Shown: piece by piece, positions 8,640-18,086 of the stretch
How the letters are laid out: every line of letters starts with the position of its first letter
How positions within the stretch are numbered: the stretch's first letter is position 1
Origin: Auraticoccus monumenti
GTDB taxonomy: Bacteria > Actinomycetota > Actinomycetes > Propionibacteriales > Propionibacteriaceae
Direction of reading: 5' to 3'
NCBI RefSeq assembly: GCF_900101785.1
Contig: NZ_LT629688.1
Location: 1,178,001-1,242,000 of the forward strand
Length of the DNA: 64,000 nucleotides
Position numbers and translations under genes: made by a program
The notes under the pieces: model-generated
Told to the model about the DNA's origin: nothing
Databases searched by the model: none
Seen by the model: only the letters and a program-made list of their open reading frames with translations

Positions 8640-8833
8640 GCGGTCCGAGGTGCAGGTGCGACCTCCCGGCTGCTGCCGCGCCACTCAGAGCGGTTGACAC
8701 GCCGACGACGAGGATCGAGCACCGTGTTCGGTGCCGGATCGTCACCGCTGCTGACCGTCGGTGGCGGACAGCCCGGTCCACCGAGGGGACAAGCGTCAGC
8801 GCGGAGGGTCGTCCTCGTCCGGCCGGACCCAGC

Positions 8834-8879
8834 CACCCGCACGACCCGCCTCACCCGCTTGACCCGCCTCACCCGCACG
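8834..8879 (+). repeat. Short 9-bp tandem repeat in a gene-free stretch
   Basis: About five units of ACCCGCCTC-like sequence in a row (ACCCGCACG, ACCCGCCTC, ACCCGCTTG, ACCCGCCTC, ACCCGCACG). It lies in the roughly 390-base interval 8640-9033 between convergent genes, in which I see nothing else: no supported reading frame, RNA gene or clear terminator. Confidence 0.5.
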
Positions 8880-9033
8880 TGCGCCGACACCCCGAGCACC
8901 TGCGCGCGAGTGCGCCCGGATCGTCACGGGGAAGGGCCGTCAGGCGACGATGTGAGCGCACTCGACCGGCGGCGTCGCGCCGGACCGGCGACGCGGAGGA
9001 CGGGCGACGCGGCGGACGGCTCACGGCCTGCGA

Positions 9034-9489
9034 TCAGGCCAGGGCCCGCTGGAGCAGGGCGGCGAGGGTCTGCTCCGCCTGGTCGGTCAGCTCGGTGACG
9101 GCGAACGAGGTGGGCCACGTGCCGCTGGCCTCGTCGAGGGCCGCCTCGGGGGTGACGCCGAACGTGGAATAGCGCTCCCCGTCGGCCTGGCCGCTGCGGA
9201 AGAAGCAGAGGACCTTGCCTTTGCGGGCCCAGGCGGGCTGGCCGTACCAGAGCTTCGGGGCCAGCTCGGGGGCGTTGGCGGTGACGAGCGCGTGGATGCG
9301 CTGGGCGGTGGTGCGGTCGGGCTCGGGCATCTGCTCGATCTTGTCCAGCAGGGCGGCCTCGTCAGCGGCGGCCCTGCCCCCGCGACCCCGTCCCGCCTCC
9401 TTCCTCAGCTCCGCTGCCCGCTCCTTCATGGCAGCACGCTCCCGCTCGGAGAAGGTGCCGTCGGTCGTGTCGTCGCTGGTCCTGGCCAT
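9034..9489 (-). CDS. DUF1801 / YdhG-like protein
   Basis: 151 residues. The C-terminal two thirds (about 55-150) carry the DUF1801 pattern: APELAPKLWYGQPAWARKGK, then CFFRSG and a strand-helix ending in LLQRAL. Some relatives are called iron chaperones, but the biochemical role is not established. The first 50 residues are a charged, Arg/Lys/Glu/Gly-rich helix outside the domain. ATG at 9489 follows GGGAGGACGCGGTG; a TAGCGT box about 45 bases upstream could be its -10 element. Confidence 0.75.
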   Translation of the reverse strand: MARTSDDTTDGTFSERERAAMKERAAELRKEAGRGRGGRAAADEAALLDKIEQMPEPDRTTAQRIHALVTANAPELAPKLWYGQPAWARKGKVLCFFRSGQADGERYSTFGVTPEAALDEASGTWPTSFAVTELTDQAEQTLAALLQRALA

Positions 9490-9650
9490 CACCGCGTCCT
9501 CCCGGTCGGTTCGTCTCGTACCGGAGACGCTAGCCAGGGCAGGCAGCGCCTGCTTCTCGATTCCTGACCTCCTGCCCGGCCCCGACGTCAGACCCCGGGA
9601 CGGCGACAGGGCCGGACGCTGGTGCGCCGGCCCTGTCGTGGTGGTGCGGG

Positions 9651-10811
9651 TCAGCTGGTGGCGGAGTCCTCGTCCTTGCTGCTGCTGGTGAGGAGGTGCT
9701 CCTTGATCTCGCGGACGCCCTCGGCGGTCCGGATGCCGGCCAGGGAGAACTCGAGGGAGACCCGGACCAGGGCGATGTAGATGACCACCGGGATCCAGCC
9801 GAAGACCAGGGCGACGACGCCCAGGCCCACGAGGCCGCCGGTGTCGGTGGAGAGGCCCGTGAGGATGAAGCTGATCGCGTAGCCGAGCCAGGCCAGCACC
9901 AGCAGGAGGGCCGCGCCGAGGTAGACGATCTTGACGATCGAGGGGGTGGCGTAGCTGGTGAAGGAGAAGTCCAGCAGCGACCTGAGCCCGCCGCCGGAGC
10001 GCCCCTTCCCGCCGCCGGGGCCGCCGGCCGCACCAGCGCCCTGGGACCACGGGGCCGCGGTCGCCGCGGTGCCGAACCCCTGCTGGCCGCCCTGGTCGCC
10101 GTAGCCGCCCTGGGCGTGGCCCTGCTGGCCGTAGTCCGCGCTCTGGCCGTAGCCCGCGGAGCCCTGCGGCGTGTAGCCGGCCGGTGTGTACCCGGCCGAG
10201 GGCTGGGACTGCGGGTACCCGGCCGAGCCCTGGGACTGCGGGTACCCGGCGGAGGCGGAGGACTGCGGGTAGCCGGTCGGCGCCTGGGGCTGGGCGGCCG
10301 AGGGCTGCGAGCCGGGCTGCTCACCCCACCCGCCCTGCGGCTGCTGCTCGCCCCAGCCGGTCGGCTGGGTCTGCCGGGTCTGGCCCGCGTCCCAGTCCGC
10401 CGAGGGCTGGCTCTGCGGCTGCTGCTCGCCCCACGACGGCTGCTGCTGGCCCTGCTCCCAGGCGTTCTGCGACTGGTCCCACGAGGCGGAGGAGGCGCTC
10501 GACGGCGGCGGTGCGGAGGGTGCCTGACTGTAGGGGTCGGGGTTCTGCCCGTACGGCTGCTGCCCGTAGCCCTGCTGCCCGTACTGCCCGTACTGCTCGG
10601 GAGAGCCGTAGGGCTGCTGGCCCTGCCCCTGGCCGTACGGCTGCCCGTACTGCTCGGGCGAGCCCGGCTGCTGCCCGTACTGCTCGGGCGAGCCCGGCTG
10701 CTGCCCGTACTGCTCGGGCGAGCCCGGCTGCTGCCCGTACTGCTCCTGCCCGGGCTGGGCCGGGTCGAAGCGGCGTGCACCGGGGTCGCGGCCCTGCTGA
10801 TCGTCAGACAT
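9651..10811 (-). CDS. DUF4282 membrane protein with long Gln/Pro/Gly/Tyr-rich N-terminus
   Basis: 386 residues. Residues 1 to about 265 are low complexity, rich in Q, P, G, S and Y, with YGQQPGSPEQ repeated three times near the start and looser SAGYPQSQ repeats later. Residues about 275-385 form the DUF4282 domain: LLDFSFTSYATPSIVKIVY, two membrane segments (about 297-320 and 330-355), and a C-terminal RVSLEFSLAGIRTAEGVREI. The disordered N-terminus is presumably cytoplasmic and could scaffold or phase-separate; function unknown. ATG at 10811 has AGGA at a good distance; ATG at 10820 is a weaker alternative. Confidence 0.85.
   Translation of the reverse strand: MSDDQQGRDPGARRFDPAQPGQEQYGQQPGSPEQYGQQPGSPEQYGQQPGSPEQYGQPYGQGQGQQPYGSPEQYGQYGQQGYGQQPYGQNPDPYSQAPSAPPPSSASSASWDQSQNAWEQGQQQPSWGEQQPQSQPSADWDAGQTRQTQPTGWGEQQPQGGWGEQPGSQPSAAQPQAPTGYPQSSASAGYPQSQGSAGYPQSQPSAGYTPAGYTPQGSAGYGQSADYGQQGHAQGGYGDQGGQQGFGTAATAAPWSQGAGAAGGPGGGKGRSGGGLRSLLDFSFTSYATPSIVKIVYLGAALLLVLAWLGYAISFILTGLSTDTGGLVGLGVVALVFGWIPVVIYIALVRVSLEFSLAGIRTAEGVREIKEHLLTSSSKDEDSATS
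10651..10740 (-). repeat. Three exact 30-bp coding repeats
   Basis: Three identical 30-base copies at 10651-10680, 10681-10710 and 10711-10740 encode the repeated decapeptide YGQQPGSPEQ of the DUF4282 protein. Exact identity, including third positions, indicates recent expansion by slippage or unequal exchange. Confidence 0.9.
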
Positions 10812-10880
10812 GCTGGCCATCCTGCCGTGAGCCGAGGTCAGAGACCACCCGACGCCCACCGCGGCGGCGGAGAGCCGTCG

Positions 10881-12737
10881 TCAGAAGGCGGACTCGGGCA
10901 GGTCCATCAGGTCCAGCGTGGTCGACTCGGCGATCTTCCGCTCGGCGGTCAGGTGCGGGAGCACCGTCTGCGCGAAGTGGCGGGCCGCGGCCACCTTGCC
11001 GGTGTAGAAGTCCGCGTCCTCGCCCGAGGCGCCCTCCTCGAGCCGCCGGGTCGCGACCTCCGCGCTCCGGAGCAGCAGCCAGGCGCAGACCACGTCGCCC
11101 AGGGCCATCAGCACCCGGGTGGTGTTCAACCCCACCTTGTAGACGTTGCGGACGTCGGACCCCTCGACCCTCGGGTCGGCCGACCGCAGGTGCTGGACAA
11201 GCAGCCCGACCATGGTCCCGGCGTCGCCCAGCGCCCGCTGCAGCATCGCCCGCTCCTCGGGCAGCGGCCCCGCCGTCTCGGCGAAGGCGCCGATCCGCGC
11301 CGACAGCCAGCCCAGCGCCGCGCCGTCGTCGCGGACGATCTTGCGGAAGAACAGGTCCTGGCCCTGGATCGCGGTGGTGCCCTCGTACAGGGTGTCGATC
11401 TTGGCGTCGCGGACGTACTGCTCCAGCGGGTAGTCGCTGAGGAAGCCCGAGCCGCCGAGGGTCTGCAGCGACTCCGTGCCGAGCACCACCCAGGAGCGCT
11501 CGGAGCCGTAGCCCTTGACCAGCGGCAGCAGCAGGTCGTTCACCCGCTCGGCCATCGGGTCCCGCCCGCCGCGGGAGGCGGCCAGCCAGACGTCGTCCTG
11601 GATCGAGGCGGTGAAGAGCACCAGCGAGCGCAGCGCCTCGGCCCACATCTTCTGGGTCATCAGCGAGCGGCGGACGTCGGGGTGGTGCGTGATGGTGACG
11701 CGCGGGGCGGTCCGGTCCCCGGCCCGGGTCAGGTCCGCGCCCTGGACGCGGGTGCGGGCGTACTCCAGCGCGTTGAGGTAGCCGGTGGAGAGGGTGGCGA
11801 TCGCCTTGGTGCCGACCATCATCCGCGCGTGCTCGATCACCTGGAACATCTGCGCGATGCCGTCGTGCACCTCGCCGAGCAGCCAGCCCCGGGCCGGGGT
11901 GCCGTCCGCGCCGAAGGTCATCTCGCAGGTGGTGGACACCTTGATGCCCATCTTCTTCTCGACGTTGGTGGCCCAGACGCCGTTGCGCTCACCGGTCAGC
12001 TCCCCGGTCTCGAGGTCGAAGTGGTGCTTGGGGACCATGAAGAGGCTGAGCCCCTTGGTGCCCGGGCCGCCGGCGCCCTCGACCCCGACCGGACGCGCCA
12101 GCACCAGGTGCAGGATGTTCTCGGTCAGGTCGTGCTCGCCGGAGGTGATGAAGCGCTTGACGCCCTCGATGTGCCAGGTCCCGTCCGGCTGGGGGAGGGC
12201 CCGGGTGCGGCCGGCGCCGACGTCGGAGCCGGCGTCGGGCTCGGTGAGGATCATGGTGGCGCCCCACTGCCGCTCGACCAGGTGGCGGGCCACCTGGCGG
12301 TCGCGCTCGGTGCCGTTGGCCCAGATGACCTGCCCGAACTTCGGTCCCGCGGCGTACATGTAGAGGGCCGGGTTGGCGCCCAGCACCTGCTCGAGGATCG
12401 CCCAGCGCAGCGACGGCGGGCAGTCGACGCCGCCCAGCTCGGCGGGCAGCTCGACCCGCCACCAGTCCGAGTCCATCCAGGTCTTGAAGGCCAGCTTGAC
12501 CGGCTCCGGCATGGTCACGGTGCGGGCCACGGGGTCGTAGCGGGGTGGGTTGCGGTCGCCCTCGGCGAAGGAGCCGGCGAGCTTGGTGGTGGCCAGCGCG
12601 ACCACCTCGGCCAGCATCGCCTCCGCCGTCTCGCGGTCCAGGTCCGCGGCCGGCCCGTGGCCCAGCACCGCCTCGCGACCCAGCAGCTCGAACAGGTTGA
12701 AGCTGGCGTCACGCAGGTTGGACTTGTAGTGGCTCAT
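10881..12737 (-). CDS. Acyl-CoA dehydrogenase, long form with C-terminal extension
   Basis: 618 residues, longer than the roughly 380-residue basic fold. Family segments: [21 protein letters not shown] (FAD/substrate loop), [20 protein letters not shown], a helical C-terminal domain with [36 protein letters not shown] cited in parts, and a final helical extension after about residue 470. This architecture matches the long acyl-CoA dehydrogenases (COG1960, FadE5-like) of actinobacteria that oxidise fatty acyl-CoA in the first step of beta-oxidation using FAD. ATG at 12737. Upstream lie two 16-bp palindromes that probably bind a regulator. It appears monocistronic. Confidence 0.9.
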   Translation of the reverse strand: MSHYKSNLRDASFNLFELLGREAVLGHGPAADLDRETAEAMLAEVVALATTKLAGSFAEGDRNPPRYDPVARTVTMPEPVKLAFKTWMDSDWWRVELPAELGGVDCPPSLRWAILEQVLGANPALYMYAAGPKFGQVIWANGTERDRQVARHLVERQWGATMILTEPDAGSDVGAGRTRALPQPDGTWHIEGVKRFITSGEHDLTENILHLVLARPVGVEGAGGPGTKGLSLFMVPKHHFDLETGELTGERNGVWATNVEKKMGIKVSTTCEMTFGADGTPARGWLLGEVHDGIAQMFQVIEHARMMVGTKAIATLSTGYLNALEYARTRVQGADLTRAGDRTAPRVTITHHPDVRRSLMTQKMWAEALRSLVLFTASIQDDVWLAASRGGRDPMAERVNDLLLPLVKGYGSERSWVVLGTESLQTLGGSGFLSDYPLEQYVRDAKIDTLYEGTTAIQGQDLFFRKIVRDDGAALGWLSARIGAFAETAGPLPEERAMLQRALGDAGTMVGLLVQHLRSADPRVEGSDVRNVYKVGLNTTRVLMALGDVVCAWLLLRSAEVATRRLEEGASGEDADFYTGKVAAARHFAQTVLPHLTAERKIAESTTLDLMDLPESAF

Positions 12738-12770
12738 CGCTGGGCACCCCTGGGTCGTGGACGGATCCCG

Positions 12771-12811
12771 GTTACCGGCCGGTAACTTACAGTCTGCTAC
12801 CGGCCGGTAGC
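12771..12811. promoter_or_regulatory. Pair of perfect 16-bp palindromes upstream of the acyl-CoA dehydrogenase
   Basis: GTTACCGGCCGGTAAC (12771-12786) and GCTACCGGCCGGTAGC (12796-12811) share the core TACCGGCCGGTA, and their centres are 25 bases apart. The form fits a TetR-type repressor dimer site, as is common for fatty-acid degradation genes. A TAAGTT box on the minus strand overlaps the gap between the palindromes, so binding would block transcription. No TetR gene lies in this window. Confidence 0.7.
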
Positions 12812-12854
12812 CCGAGACAACCCCTGTGGGCACCCGGGTGCGCCCGGACCCGGA

Positions 12855-13901
12855 TCAGGGGCGGTCGGGGTAGTCCAGCGTGGGCGGCACCACCGAGACG
12901 GAGTCGCCGTCGAAGGTGACCTCGCTCAGCCACATGGTGCGCCCGGGGTAGTCCGGGCCGACCTCGCCGGGGTACCACGCGTGGTAGACCATCCAGACCC
13001 GGCCGTCCTTCTCGAACAGTGCGCAGTGACCCGGGCCCGCCGCCACGTCGTTGCCGACCATGATCGGTTCCGGCGTCTTGGTGAACGGCCCCAGCGGGTC
13101 GTCGGCCACCGCGTGGCCCACCGCGTAGTCCGGCGAGGCGTAGGAGTTGGCGGAGTAGAACATGTGGAAGCGGCCCTCGTGCTCCCACAGGAACGGGCCC
13201 TCGACCAGCGTCCCCTCCCAGGGCAGGTCCTGCTTGAACAGCTGCCGGGGCTCGCCGACCAGCTCGGTACCGGACTCGTCGAGCTCCTGGACCGAGATCC
13301 AGGTGTCCACCCCGACCGCGTTGCCGTCGTTCTTCCAGTACAGGTAGCGGGTGCCGTCGCTGGTGGTGAAGGGGTGGGCGTCGATCGAGCCGCCCTGCTC
13401 CTCCTCGCAGACCAGCGGGTCCGGACGCTCGTCGACGTACGGCCCACCGGCCCGCTCGGCCACGGCGACCCCGACGCACTGGATCTCCGGGTCGGGCGCC
13501 CGGGTCGTGTAGTAGAGCAGGTAGCGGCCGTCGGAGTGCTTGATCGCCTCCGGCGCCCACACCTTGCCCGGGGAGCTCCAGGCCGGGAGGTCCGGCAGCG
13601 CGTCCGGGCCCTGGGACCAGGTCACCAGGTCCTCGCTGACCAGGGTCTGGGCGTTGCTGCCGTTGCCGTTGGTGGCGATGGCCAGGTAGCTGCCGTCCTC
13701 GGCGGTGATGATCATCGGGTCGGGGAAGTTCTGGTCGAAGATCGGGTTGGTGAAGCCCATGCTGCTCTCCTGCGCGGGGTCGGGGTCGGGGGTGGACGGG
13801 CCGCCGGCCGTGCCGCCCTGGCACCCGGCTGAGGTCAGCAGGGTCACCAGGGCGGCCACGACCAGCGCGACCCGGGCGGGCCGGCGCCGGAGGGAGGTCA
13901 C
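12855..13901 (-). CDS. Secreted GH43-family glycoside hydrolase lipoprotein
   Basis: 348 residues with a lipoprotein signal (LLTSAGC, Cys at about 27) and a single five-bladed beta-propeller GH43 domain. The likely catalytic base Asp is in FDQNFPDPMI, the pKa-modulating Asp in GGSIDAHPF and the acid Glu in LVEGPFLWEH. GH43 enzymes act as arabinofuranosidases, arabinanases or xylosidases. Last gene of the arabinoside operon, overlapping the preceding GH43 gene by 4 bases (GTGA). Membrane anchoring implies hydrolysis of oligosaccharides at the cell surface before uptake. Confidence 0.88.
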   Translation of the reverse strand: MTSLRRRPARVALVVAALVTLLTSAGCQGGTAGGPSTPDPDPAQESSMGFTNPIFDQNFPDPMIITAEDGSYLAIATNGNGSNAQTLVSEDLVTWSQGPDALPDLPAWSSPGKVWAPEAIKHSDGRYLLYYTTRAPDPEIQCVGVAVAERAGGPYVDERPDPLVCEEEQGGSIDAHPFTTSDGTRYLYWKNDGNAVGVDTWISVQELDESGTELVGEPRQLFKQDLPWEGTLVEGPFLWEHEGRFHMFYSANSYASPDYAVGHAVADDPLGPFTKTPEPIMVGNDVAAGPGHCALFEKDGRVWMVYHAWYPGEVGPDYPGRTMWLSEVTFDGDSVSVVPPTLDYPDRP

Positions 13902-16141
13902 CGGTTGCGGTCCCGGCGCTCGTAGAAGCGCAGGTGGTCGAAGACCGCGGTGGCGGCGGGGGTGTCCCCGCCGTGGGCCACCAGGCCGATCCGCGGCTCG
14001 GTGCCGGCCTCGAAGGTCCACACCGCGCCCCAGGTCCAGCTCCGGCCGTCGCGGCTGGTGCCGGCCCGGTACAGGTGCTCACCGGCCTCGTTGGTGCTGT
14101 GGGCCAGCCGCAGCCACACCGTCGGCGCCGGGGTGCCCACCAGCGCCCCGCCGAAGCTGGTGCGACCGTCCTCGGTGGCCACCAGCTCGCGGCCGAACTC
14201 GGTCTGGCGGGTGTTCCAGATGGCCACCGTGGAGAGCCGGGCGAAGTCGTCGTCCCCGGCGTAGGCCACGAGACCGGCCTGCTGGTAGTTGCGCACCTCG
14301 TCGGTGCCGAGGTCGAGGGTCACCTTGGTCTCGGCGATGTAGTCCCCGGCCGGGGCGTCGGCCAGCAGCACGCCGGCGTCGTTGCTCCCGCCGGTCAGGT
14401 CGGCGGCCTGCAGCGGCCAGCGCAGCGCACCGCCGGACACCGTCGCGTCGGGGTCCTCGCGGACCCAGTCCAGCGAGGTGCCGGGTCCGTCGAACTCCTC
14501 ACCGCCGATCAGCCGGCCGGTGCGGGGCTCGGGCGCCAGTCGGGCGTCCTCCTCGGCCAGCGGCCGCACGGTCACGTTGTCGACCAGCGCCCCGGTCGAG
14601 GAGAGCGCGACGGGCGCGCCGGGCAGCACCAGACCGCGGTGGCTGTGCCCCACCTCCGCGGAGGGGTCGTTGAGGTCGCTCTCGCTGAGGGAGGCCACCA
14701 CGTCGGAGCGGTCGACCTCGACGGTCAGCGTCTGCCAGCCGTCGCGGGCCGGGGCGTCGGTGCTGGTGGTGCGGACGTCGCGGCCGCGGGTGGTGGTCAC
14801 CGTGAGCGCGCCGTCGGCCCAGGTGACCGAGACGCCCATGCGGGCCCGACCCAGGTCGACCGTGAGCGGCTCGTCACCGCGGACGTCCATCCGCAGCCGC
14901 AGGGTGCGGGCGGGGGCGTCCTGACGGGTGCTGGCCGGGCCCTGCACCAGTGCGGTGCGCCCGGCCTGCGGGTCCACCGGGCCCGGGCGCAGGCCGCGGA
15001 AGCCTGCCGCCGCCGGGTCCTCGGGGGTGATCCCCAGCCCGGAGCCGGTGACGGGGGCGGGCTGCGGCTCGTCGCTCGGGCCGAGTCCGGCACGGGTGCG
15101 CGGCCAGCCGTCCACCCAGTCCAGCCGGTCCAGCAGCATCGGGCGCTCGTTGATGCCGAAGGGCTCGGTCAGCCAGGGGTCCTGGCGGTCGAGGGCGTGG
15201 TAGACGATGTGGTCCCGGCCGCTGGCGTCGGTGGCCACCGCGTGGTGGCCGGCGCCGATCCAGCGGTTCCCGTTCTGGGTGAGCACCACGGTGCCGCCGA
15301 CCCGGGAGTCCAGCAGCGAGATGCCGTCGGCGTCGACGAAGGGACCCAGCGGGGAGCGGGAGCGGCCGGCGAAGACGGAGTAGCCGGTGGTGGGTCCGGC
15401 GCAGCAGTTGGCCGCCGAGGCCATCAGGTAGTACCAGCCGTCGTGGCGGATGACGTAGCTGCCCTCGTAGCGGTTGTCGATGGCCACCTGGGTGGGCTCG
15501 CCCACAGCGGTCATCCCGTCCGCGGAGAGCTCGGTGACGTGCAGACCGCCGTAGTAGGAGCCGTAGTAGAGGTAGCGGCGCCCGTCTACGTCGGTGAGCT
15601 GGCTGGGGTCGTAGGTCCACAGGAACCCGTCGCCCTGGGGTCGGGGTGCGACCACGGGGGCGCCGGTGGGCGTCCACGGGCCGGTCGGGCTCGGGGCGGT
15701 GGCGGCACCGATGGCGGAGTCGTCCCCGGGGGCGGTGGTGTCGGTCACGGTGTAGTAGAGGACGTAGCGGCCGTCGACGTAGCGGATGTCGGGGGCCCAC
15801 AGCCCGGCGGTGGGGCTGGCGTAGGAGGGGCGGTTGTCCTCGTCGAAGACCGTGCCCTGGTACTCCCAGTCGACCCAGTCCCGGGTCCGGGCGACGTGCA
15901 TGACGCCCGGCTCGTCGCCCTCGCGCAGCGGGTCGGCGGTGGAGTAGGCGTACCAGAAGCCGTCCTTGCCCTGGATCACGGCCGGGTCGGCGAAGGTGTC
16001 GGCGAAGGAGGCGCTGATCGGGTTGCGGATCTCCTCGGTGCGGGGCGCGGCGTCGGCGGAGCCGACCGCGACCAGGCCGGCCGCGGCCAGCCCGCCGGCG
16101 GTGAGACCGGCGAGCAGCCGGCGGAGCGGGTAGGGGTTCAT
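13898..16141 (-). CDS. Secreted GH43 arabinanase/arabinofuranosidase-like enzyme with C-terminal beta domain
   Basis: 747 residues. Signal peptide (about 1-32, RRLLAGLTAGGLAAAGLVAVGSADA). The GH43 propeller is at about 38-345, with catalytic candidates Asp in TFADPAVI, Asp in TYDPSQLTDVDG and Glu in RYEGSYVI. A middle region of about 400-540 is beta-rich. The C-terminal domain of about 550-745 (GGEEFDGPGTSLDWVREDPDA; FDHLRFYERR) resembles GH43-associated concanavalin-like beta-sandwich domains (DUF1349-like). It probably attacks polymeric arabinan or arabinoxylan outside the cell. Start ATG at 16141; 49 bases separate it from the upstream permease gene. Confidence 0.88.
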   Translation of the reverse strand: MNPYPLRRLLAGLTAGGLAAAGLVAVGSADAAPRTEEIRNPISASFADTFADPAVIQGKDGFWYAYSTADPLREGDEPGVMHVARTRDWVDWEYQGTVFDEDNRPSYASPTAGLWAPDIRYVDGRYVLYYTVTDTTAPGDDSAIGAATAPSPTGPWTPTGAPVVAPRPQGDGFLWTYDPSQLTDVDGRRYLYYGSYYGGLHVTELSADGMTAVGEPTQVAIDNRYEGSYVIRHDGWYYLMASAANCCAGPTTGYSVFAGRSRSPLGPFVDADGISLLDSRVGGTVVLTQNGNRWIGAGHHAVATDASGRDHIVYHALDRQDPWLTEPFGINERPMLLDRLDWVDGWPRTRAGLGPSDEPQPAPVTGSGLGITPEDPAAAGFRGLRPGPVDPQAGRTALVQGPASTRQDAPARTLRLRMDVRGDEPLTVDLGRARMGVSVTWADGALTVTTTRGRDVRTTSTDAPARDGWQTLTVEVDRSDVVASLSESDLNDPSAEVGHSHRGLVLPGAPVALSSTGALVDNVTVRPLAEEDARLAPEPRTGRLIGGEEFDGPGTSLDWVREDPDATVSGGALRWPLQAADLTGGSNDAGVLLADAPAGDYIAETKVTLDLGTDEVRNYQQAGLVAYAGDDDFARLSTVAIWNTRQTEFGRELVATEDGRTSFGGALVGTPAPTVWLRLAHSTNEAGEHLYRAGTSRDGRSWTWGAVWTFEAGTEPRIGLVAHGGDTPAATAVFDHLRFYERRDRNR

Positions 16142-16190
16142 GGACGTCCTCGTCACATCGGTGGGTGGGGAGTGCGGGTGGTGCGGGCGG

Positions 16191-17111
16191 TCAGCCCTTG
16201 ATGCCGCTGCTGGCGGCACCCTCGATGACGTAGCGCTGCACGAAGGAGTAGAGGATCAGCACGGGGACGCTCGCGATGGCGGCGCCGGCCATGATCACCG
16301 GGTAGTCGGTCGTGTAGGCGCCCTGCAGCTTGCTGAGCCCGACGGGCAGGGTCAGCCGCTCGGGGGAGAACAGCACGTAGATCGGCCAGACGAAGTCGTT
16401 CCAGTTGGCCAGGAAGGACAGCACGGCCAGGGTGACCAGGGCCGGGCGGGCGTTGGGCAGCACGATGGAGCGGAAGATCCGGAACGGGCCCGCCCCGTCG
16501 ATCCGGGCGCTCTCCTCCAGCTCCAGCGGCAGCGCCGCGAAGAACTGCCGCATGAAGAAGACCCCGAAGGCACCCGCTGCGCCGGGCACGATCAGCGCCC
16601 ACAGCGTGTCCAGCCAGCCGAGCCGGTTGAGCATCAGGAAGTTCGGCATCAGGAAGATGAAGCCCGGCACGAACAGCGTGGAGATGATCAGCCCGAACAG
16701 CAGCTTCTTGAAGGGGAACTCCATCCGGGCCAGCGCGTAGCCGGCCATCGAGGACACCAGCAGCACCAGCAGCGCGTGGGCGGTGGCGGCCACGAAGGAG
16801 TTCGCCGCCCAGAGCAGCACCGGTGAGGAGTCGTCGCCGAAGAACAGCGTGTTGAACGCGGCCAGGCTCGGCTCGGCCGGGAAGAACGTCGGCGGCACGG
16901 TGCGGCTCTCGACGTTGCTCTTGAAGGCGGTGAGCAGCATCCAGGCCAGCGGGCCGATGAAGACCAGCGTCAGCAGGCTCATCACCACCCAGAAGAGCAC
17001 CTTCCCCGGCAGCGGCCTGCGCCCCCGGCCCGGGGCCTGGCGCGGGCTGACCGGGCTGTCACCGGTGGTACCACCGGGCAGGCGCTCGGTGGTCTCGGAG
17101 GTCGTCGTCAT
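16191..17111 (-). CDS. Carbohydrate ABC transporter permease, MalG/AraQ type
   Basis: 306 residues, six membrane segments, with the ABC permease EAA loop at ESARIDGAGPFRIFRSIVLP, which contacts the ATPase. The hydrophilic N-terminal 35 residues are cytoplasmic. Partner of the MalF-type gene, whose stop overlaps its start by 4 bases. No ATPase gene is present in the operon; CUT1 importers in actinobacteria commonly borrow a shared MsmK/MsiK-type ATPase. Confidence 0.92.
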   Translation of the reverse strand: MTTTSETTERLPGGTTGDSPVSPRQAPGRGRRPLPGKVLFWVVMSLLTLVFIGPLAWMLLTAFKSNVESRTVPPTFFPAEPSLAAFNTLFFGDDSSPVLLWAANSFVAATAHALLVLLVSSMAGYALARMEFPFKKLLFGLIISTLFVPGFIFLMPNFLMLNRLGWLDTLWALIVPGAAGAFGVFFMRQFFAALPLELEESARIDGAGPFRIFRSIVLPNARPALVTLAVLSFLANWNDFVWPIYVLFSPERLTLPVGLSKLQGAYTTDYPVIMAGAAIASVPVLILYSFVQRYVIEGAASSGIKG

Positions 17112-18082
17112 TTCCGCTCCTTGAGCAGACGGAAGTTGATGATGGAGACCACGGCCAGGAACACCGCGAGCAGGTAGCTCATCGCCGCCGCCTGGCCCAT
17201 CCGGTACTGGCTGAGCCCGAGCTCGGTGATCACGATGATCGCGGTCCGGGTGGAGTCACCGGGCCCGCCCTGGGTGATCAGGTAGCTCTGGCCGAACATG
17301 TTGGCGCTGGCCAGCACGGTCATGGTGATGACGAAGACCAGCACGGGTCGCAGCCCCGGGACGGTGATGAAGCGGAACTGCTGCCAGGCGGAGGCCCCGT
17401 CCAGCGAGGCCGCCTCGTACTGCTCGACGCCGATGTCACCGAGCCCGGCGAGGTAGATGATCGCGTTGAAGCCGATCGTCCACCACACGGTGACCGCGAC
17501 CAGGGAGATCCAGGCCCAGGGCTGCCCGGTCGTCCACGGGATGTCCGAGGGCAGACCGAGCAGACCCAGCAGGCCGTTGACCGCCCCGAAGGACGGGTCC
17601 AGCAGGTAGCGCCACATCAGGCCGATCACCGCCACGCCCAGCACGTACGGGGCGAAGAAGACCGCGCGGAAGAAGGTGCGGCCGGGGAACTTGCGGTGCA
17701 GCAGCACCGCGAGCCCCAGCGGGATCACCACCAGGAACGGGACGCTGGCCACGGTGAAGATGGCCGTCGCCTGCATGCCGTTCCAGAACGGCTCGAACTG
17801 CACCGAGGCCGGGTCGAACAGGGCGGTGTAGTTGTCCAGGCCGACGAACGGCTTCCCCTCCAGCAGGAAGTCCCAGTCGTGCAGGCTGATCCACAGGCCG
17901 TAGACGGCCGGGACCGCCACGAACACGACGAAGAGGACCAGGTACGGCAGCAGGAAGGCGTAGGGGGTGATCTTGGACCCGTGCACGCCGCCGAAGCGCA
18001 TCGAGTCCGCGGGTCCCGATGCGCTGCGCCCGGGTGCCGTTCCCGGCACCGGGCGCAGCGCCCCGTCTGTGGTGGCGCTCAT
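17108..18082 (-). CDS. Carbohydrate ABC transporter permease, MalF/AraP type
   Basis: 324 residues with six membrane segments and the EAA loop YEAASLDGASAWQQFRFITVP. Forms the membrane channel with the MalG-type protein for a mono- or oligosaccharide, presumably arabinose-containing given the flanking GH51 and GH43 genes. It lies 4 bases after the binding-protein stop. Confidence 0.92.
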   Translation of the reverse strand: MSATTDGALRPVPGTAPGRSASGPADSMRFGGVHGSKITPYAFLLPYLVLFVVFVAVPAVYGLWISLHDWDFLLEGKPFVGLDNYTALFDPASVQFEPFWNGMQATAIFTVASVPFLVVIPLGLAVLLHRKFPGRTFFRAVFFAPYVLGVAVIGLMWRYLLDPSFGAVNGLLGLLGLPSDIPWTTGQPWAWISLVAVTVWWTIGFNAIIYLAGLGDIGVEQYEAASLDGASAWQQFRFITVPGLRPVLVFVITMTVLASANMFGQSYLITQGGPGDSTRTAIIVITELGLSQYRMGQAAAMSYLLAVFLAVVSIINFRLLKERK

Positions 18083-18086
18083 GGCC

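Noticed and set aside
10651-10740. Three 30-bp direct repeats as a possible mini-CRISPR
   Set aside because: There are no spacers; the repeats are contiguous and in frame in a coding sequence.
12830-12841. GCACCCGGGTGC palindrome after the GH43 lipoprotein gene as a terminator
   Set aside because: A perfect palindrome without a loop forms a poor hairpin; left unassigned.
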